From positions 19,676-26,538 of the forward strand of contig NYVP01000108.1 of the NCBI GenBank assembly GCA_002684575.1: 6,863 nucleotides of DNA, in the 5' to 3' direction. Positions 6,368 through 6,863 of this stretch are shown one piece after another. The translations under genes and the position numbers were made by a program. Source of the DNA: Verrucomicrobiales bacterium (lineage in GTDB: Bacteria > Verrucomicrobiota > Verrucomicrobiia > Verrucomicrobiales > DEV007). Numbering within the stretch: the first letter of the stretch is position 1; each line of letters opens with the position of its first letter. A model generated the notes under the pieces. The model saw only the letters and a list, made by a program, of their open reading frames with translations. It was not told the origin of the DNA and did no database searches.

Positions 6368-6445
6368 TAATCTGCAGGTAAATCATCTATTGCTATTATT
6401 TAGTCACTTGTATTTAAGACCCTGGGATAGTAAATAAAAGATATT

Positions 6446-6863
6446 ATGAGCTCCATGATTGAAGCCCTTATCAAAGCTGCTTTTGAGAATAAAGCCAGTG
6501 ACATCTTTCTTAGTGAAGGAAGTATTGCTAGAATGAAGGTGAACGGACAACTCATGATAGCTGGTGATGATCCGATAGAACATGAGGAAATGGTTACTTT
6601 TTGGAAGAGGTGTGGCGCCGATCCAGAATATGATGGAGACAGAGATTCAAGTTATTTGGCTCATAATGGTGTTCGATTCAGGGTTAACCTAAACAGACAT
6701 CTTGGCAATCTTGGTGCAGTTTTGAGGCAAATTAATACTGAAATACCTGATCTCGATAGTTTAGGAGTACCAGTAGAAATACTAACAAAATGGGTTACTG
6801 CTCCGGCTGGAATCATACTTATCACCGGCCCTACTGGATCAGGTAAATCTACCACCTTAGCTT
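6446..6863 (+). CDS. pilT: PilT/PilU-type twitching motility ATPase, N-terminal part (3' end outside window)
   Basis: The frame opens at the ATG at 6446 and runs off the window after 139 codons without a stop. PilT-family hexameric ATPases sit at the cytoplasmic base of the type IV pilus and power filament retraction. The N-terminal domain shows the family signature ASDIFLSEGSIARMKVNGQL (17-36), then RFRVNLNRHLGNLGAVLRQI (77-96), IPDLDSLGVP (100-109) and the Walker A loop ITGPTGSGKSTTLA (126-139), where the sequence ends. The Asp box, Walker B and AIRNLIRE-type motifs lie outside the window. The GPTGSGKST loop is PilT-like, while SDIFLSEG and MKVNGQ recall PilU, so the paralogue is not settled. 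Met4 (6455) is an alternative start; neither has a strong Shine-Dalgarno. A weak promoter-like pair, TTGTAT (6408-6413) and TAAATA (6431-6436) with a 17-base spacer, precedes it. PilB is unlikely because there is no long N-terminal domain. Confidence 0.88.
   Translation, partial: MSSMIEALIKAAFENKASDIFLSEGSIARMKVNGQLMIAGDDPIEHEEMVTFWKRCGADPEYDGDRDSSYLAHNGVRFRVNLNRHLGNLGAVLRQINTEIPDLDSLGVPVEILTKWVTAPAGIILITGPTGSGKSTTLA

Noticed and set aside
6332..6445. Rho-independent terminator after the DUF1080-ThuA gene
   Set aside because: No GC-rich stem followed by a T-run is present; only AT-rich direct repeats and a lone CTGCAG palindrome are seen.
6661..6855. Open frame of 64 codons on the minus strand near the right edge
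   Set aside because: It runs antisense to the PilT-type ATPase, including its Walker A region, and has no features of its own.

Overview
The window is AT-rich bacterial DNA with tightly packed genes. It looks chromosomal rather than mobile: I see no transposase, integrase, phage gene, CRISPR array, tRNA or rRNA. The secreted DUF1080-ThuA fusion at 4796-6331 is of a type especially frequent in Planctomycetota and Verrucomicrobiota. Together with a type IV pilus ATPase and molybdenum-cofactor genes, it suggests a free-living, possibly marine, Gram-negative member of the PVC group, perhaps a low-GC verrucomicrobial lineage. That placement is an inference from gene content, not a measured phylogeny.

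Left region (2-3922, + strand): six genes run head to tail with gaps of 1 to 18 bases and probably form one operon. They are the tail of a probable PlsC-type acyltransferase, a MOSC-domain protein, MobA, FdhD, a metallo-beta-lactamase-fold hydrolase with a helix-turn-helix-like N-terminus, and a beta-hydroxyacid dehydrogenase. MobA adds GMP to molybdopterin, FdhD delivers sulfur to the cofactor of formate dehydrogenase, and MOSC proteins are linked to molybdenum-cofactor handling. The middle of the operon therefore points to maturation of a molybdenum/tungsten bis-MGD enzyme, most likely a formate dehydrogenase encoded outside the window. The last two genes may add a hydrolase and an oxidoreductase to that pathway, but their substrates are unknown.

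Middle region (3928-4795): a SAM-dependent methyltransferase on the - strand converges on the operon with only 5 bases between stop codons. Its start is ambiguous. A good Shine-Dalgarno sequence favours an internal ATG at 4671 over the first ATG at 4734. The stretch between it and the next gene must hold divergent promoters.

Right region (4796-6863, + strand): a secreted 511-residue protein carries a DUF1080 (3-keto-glycoside hydrolase) domain followed by a ThuA-like domain, probably acting on oxidised sugars. A 114-base spacer with a short imperfect direct repeat follows. The window ends inside a PilT/PilU-type retraction ATPase, cut just after its Walker A motif. Nothing in the window is clearly a new system. 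The most unusual items are the HTH-MBL fusion and its pairing with an atypical beta-hydroxyacid dehydrogenase beside FdhD and MobA.
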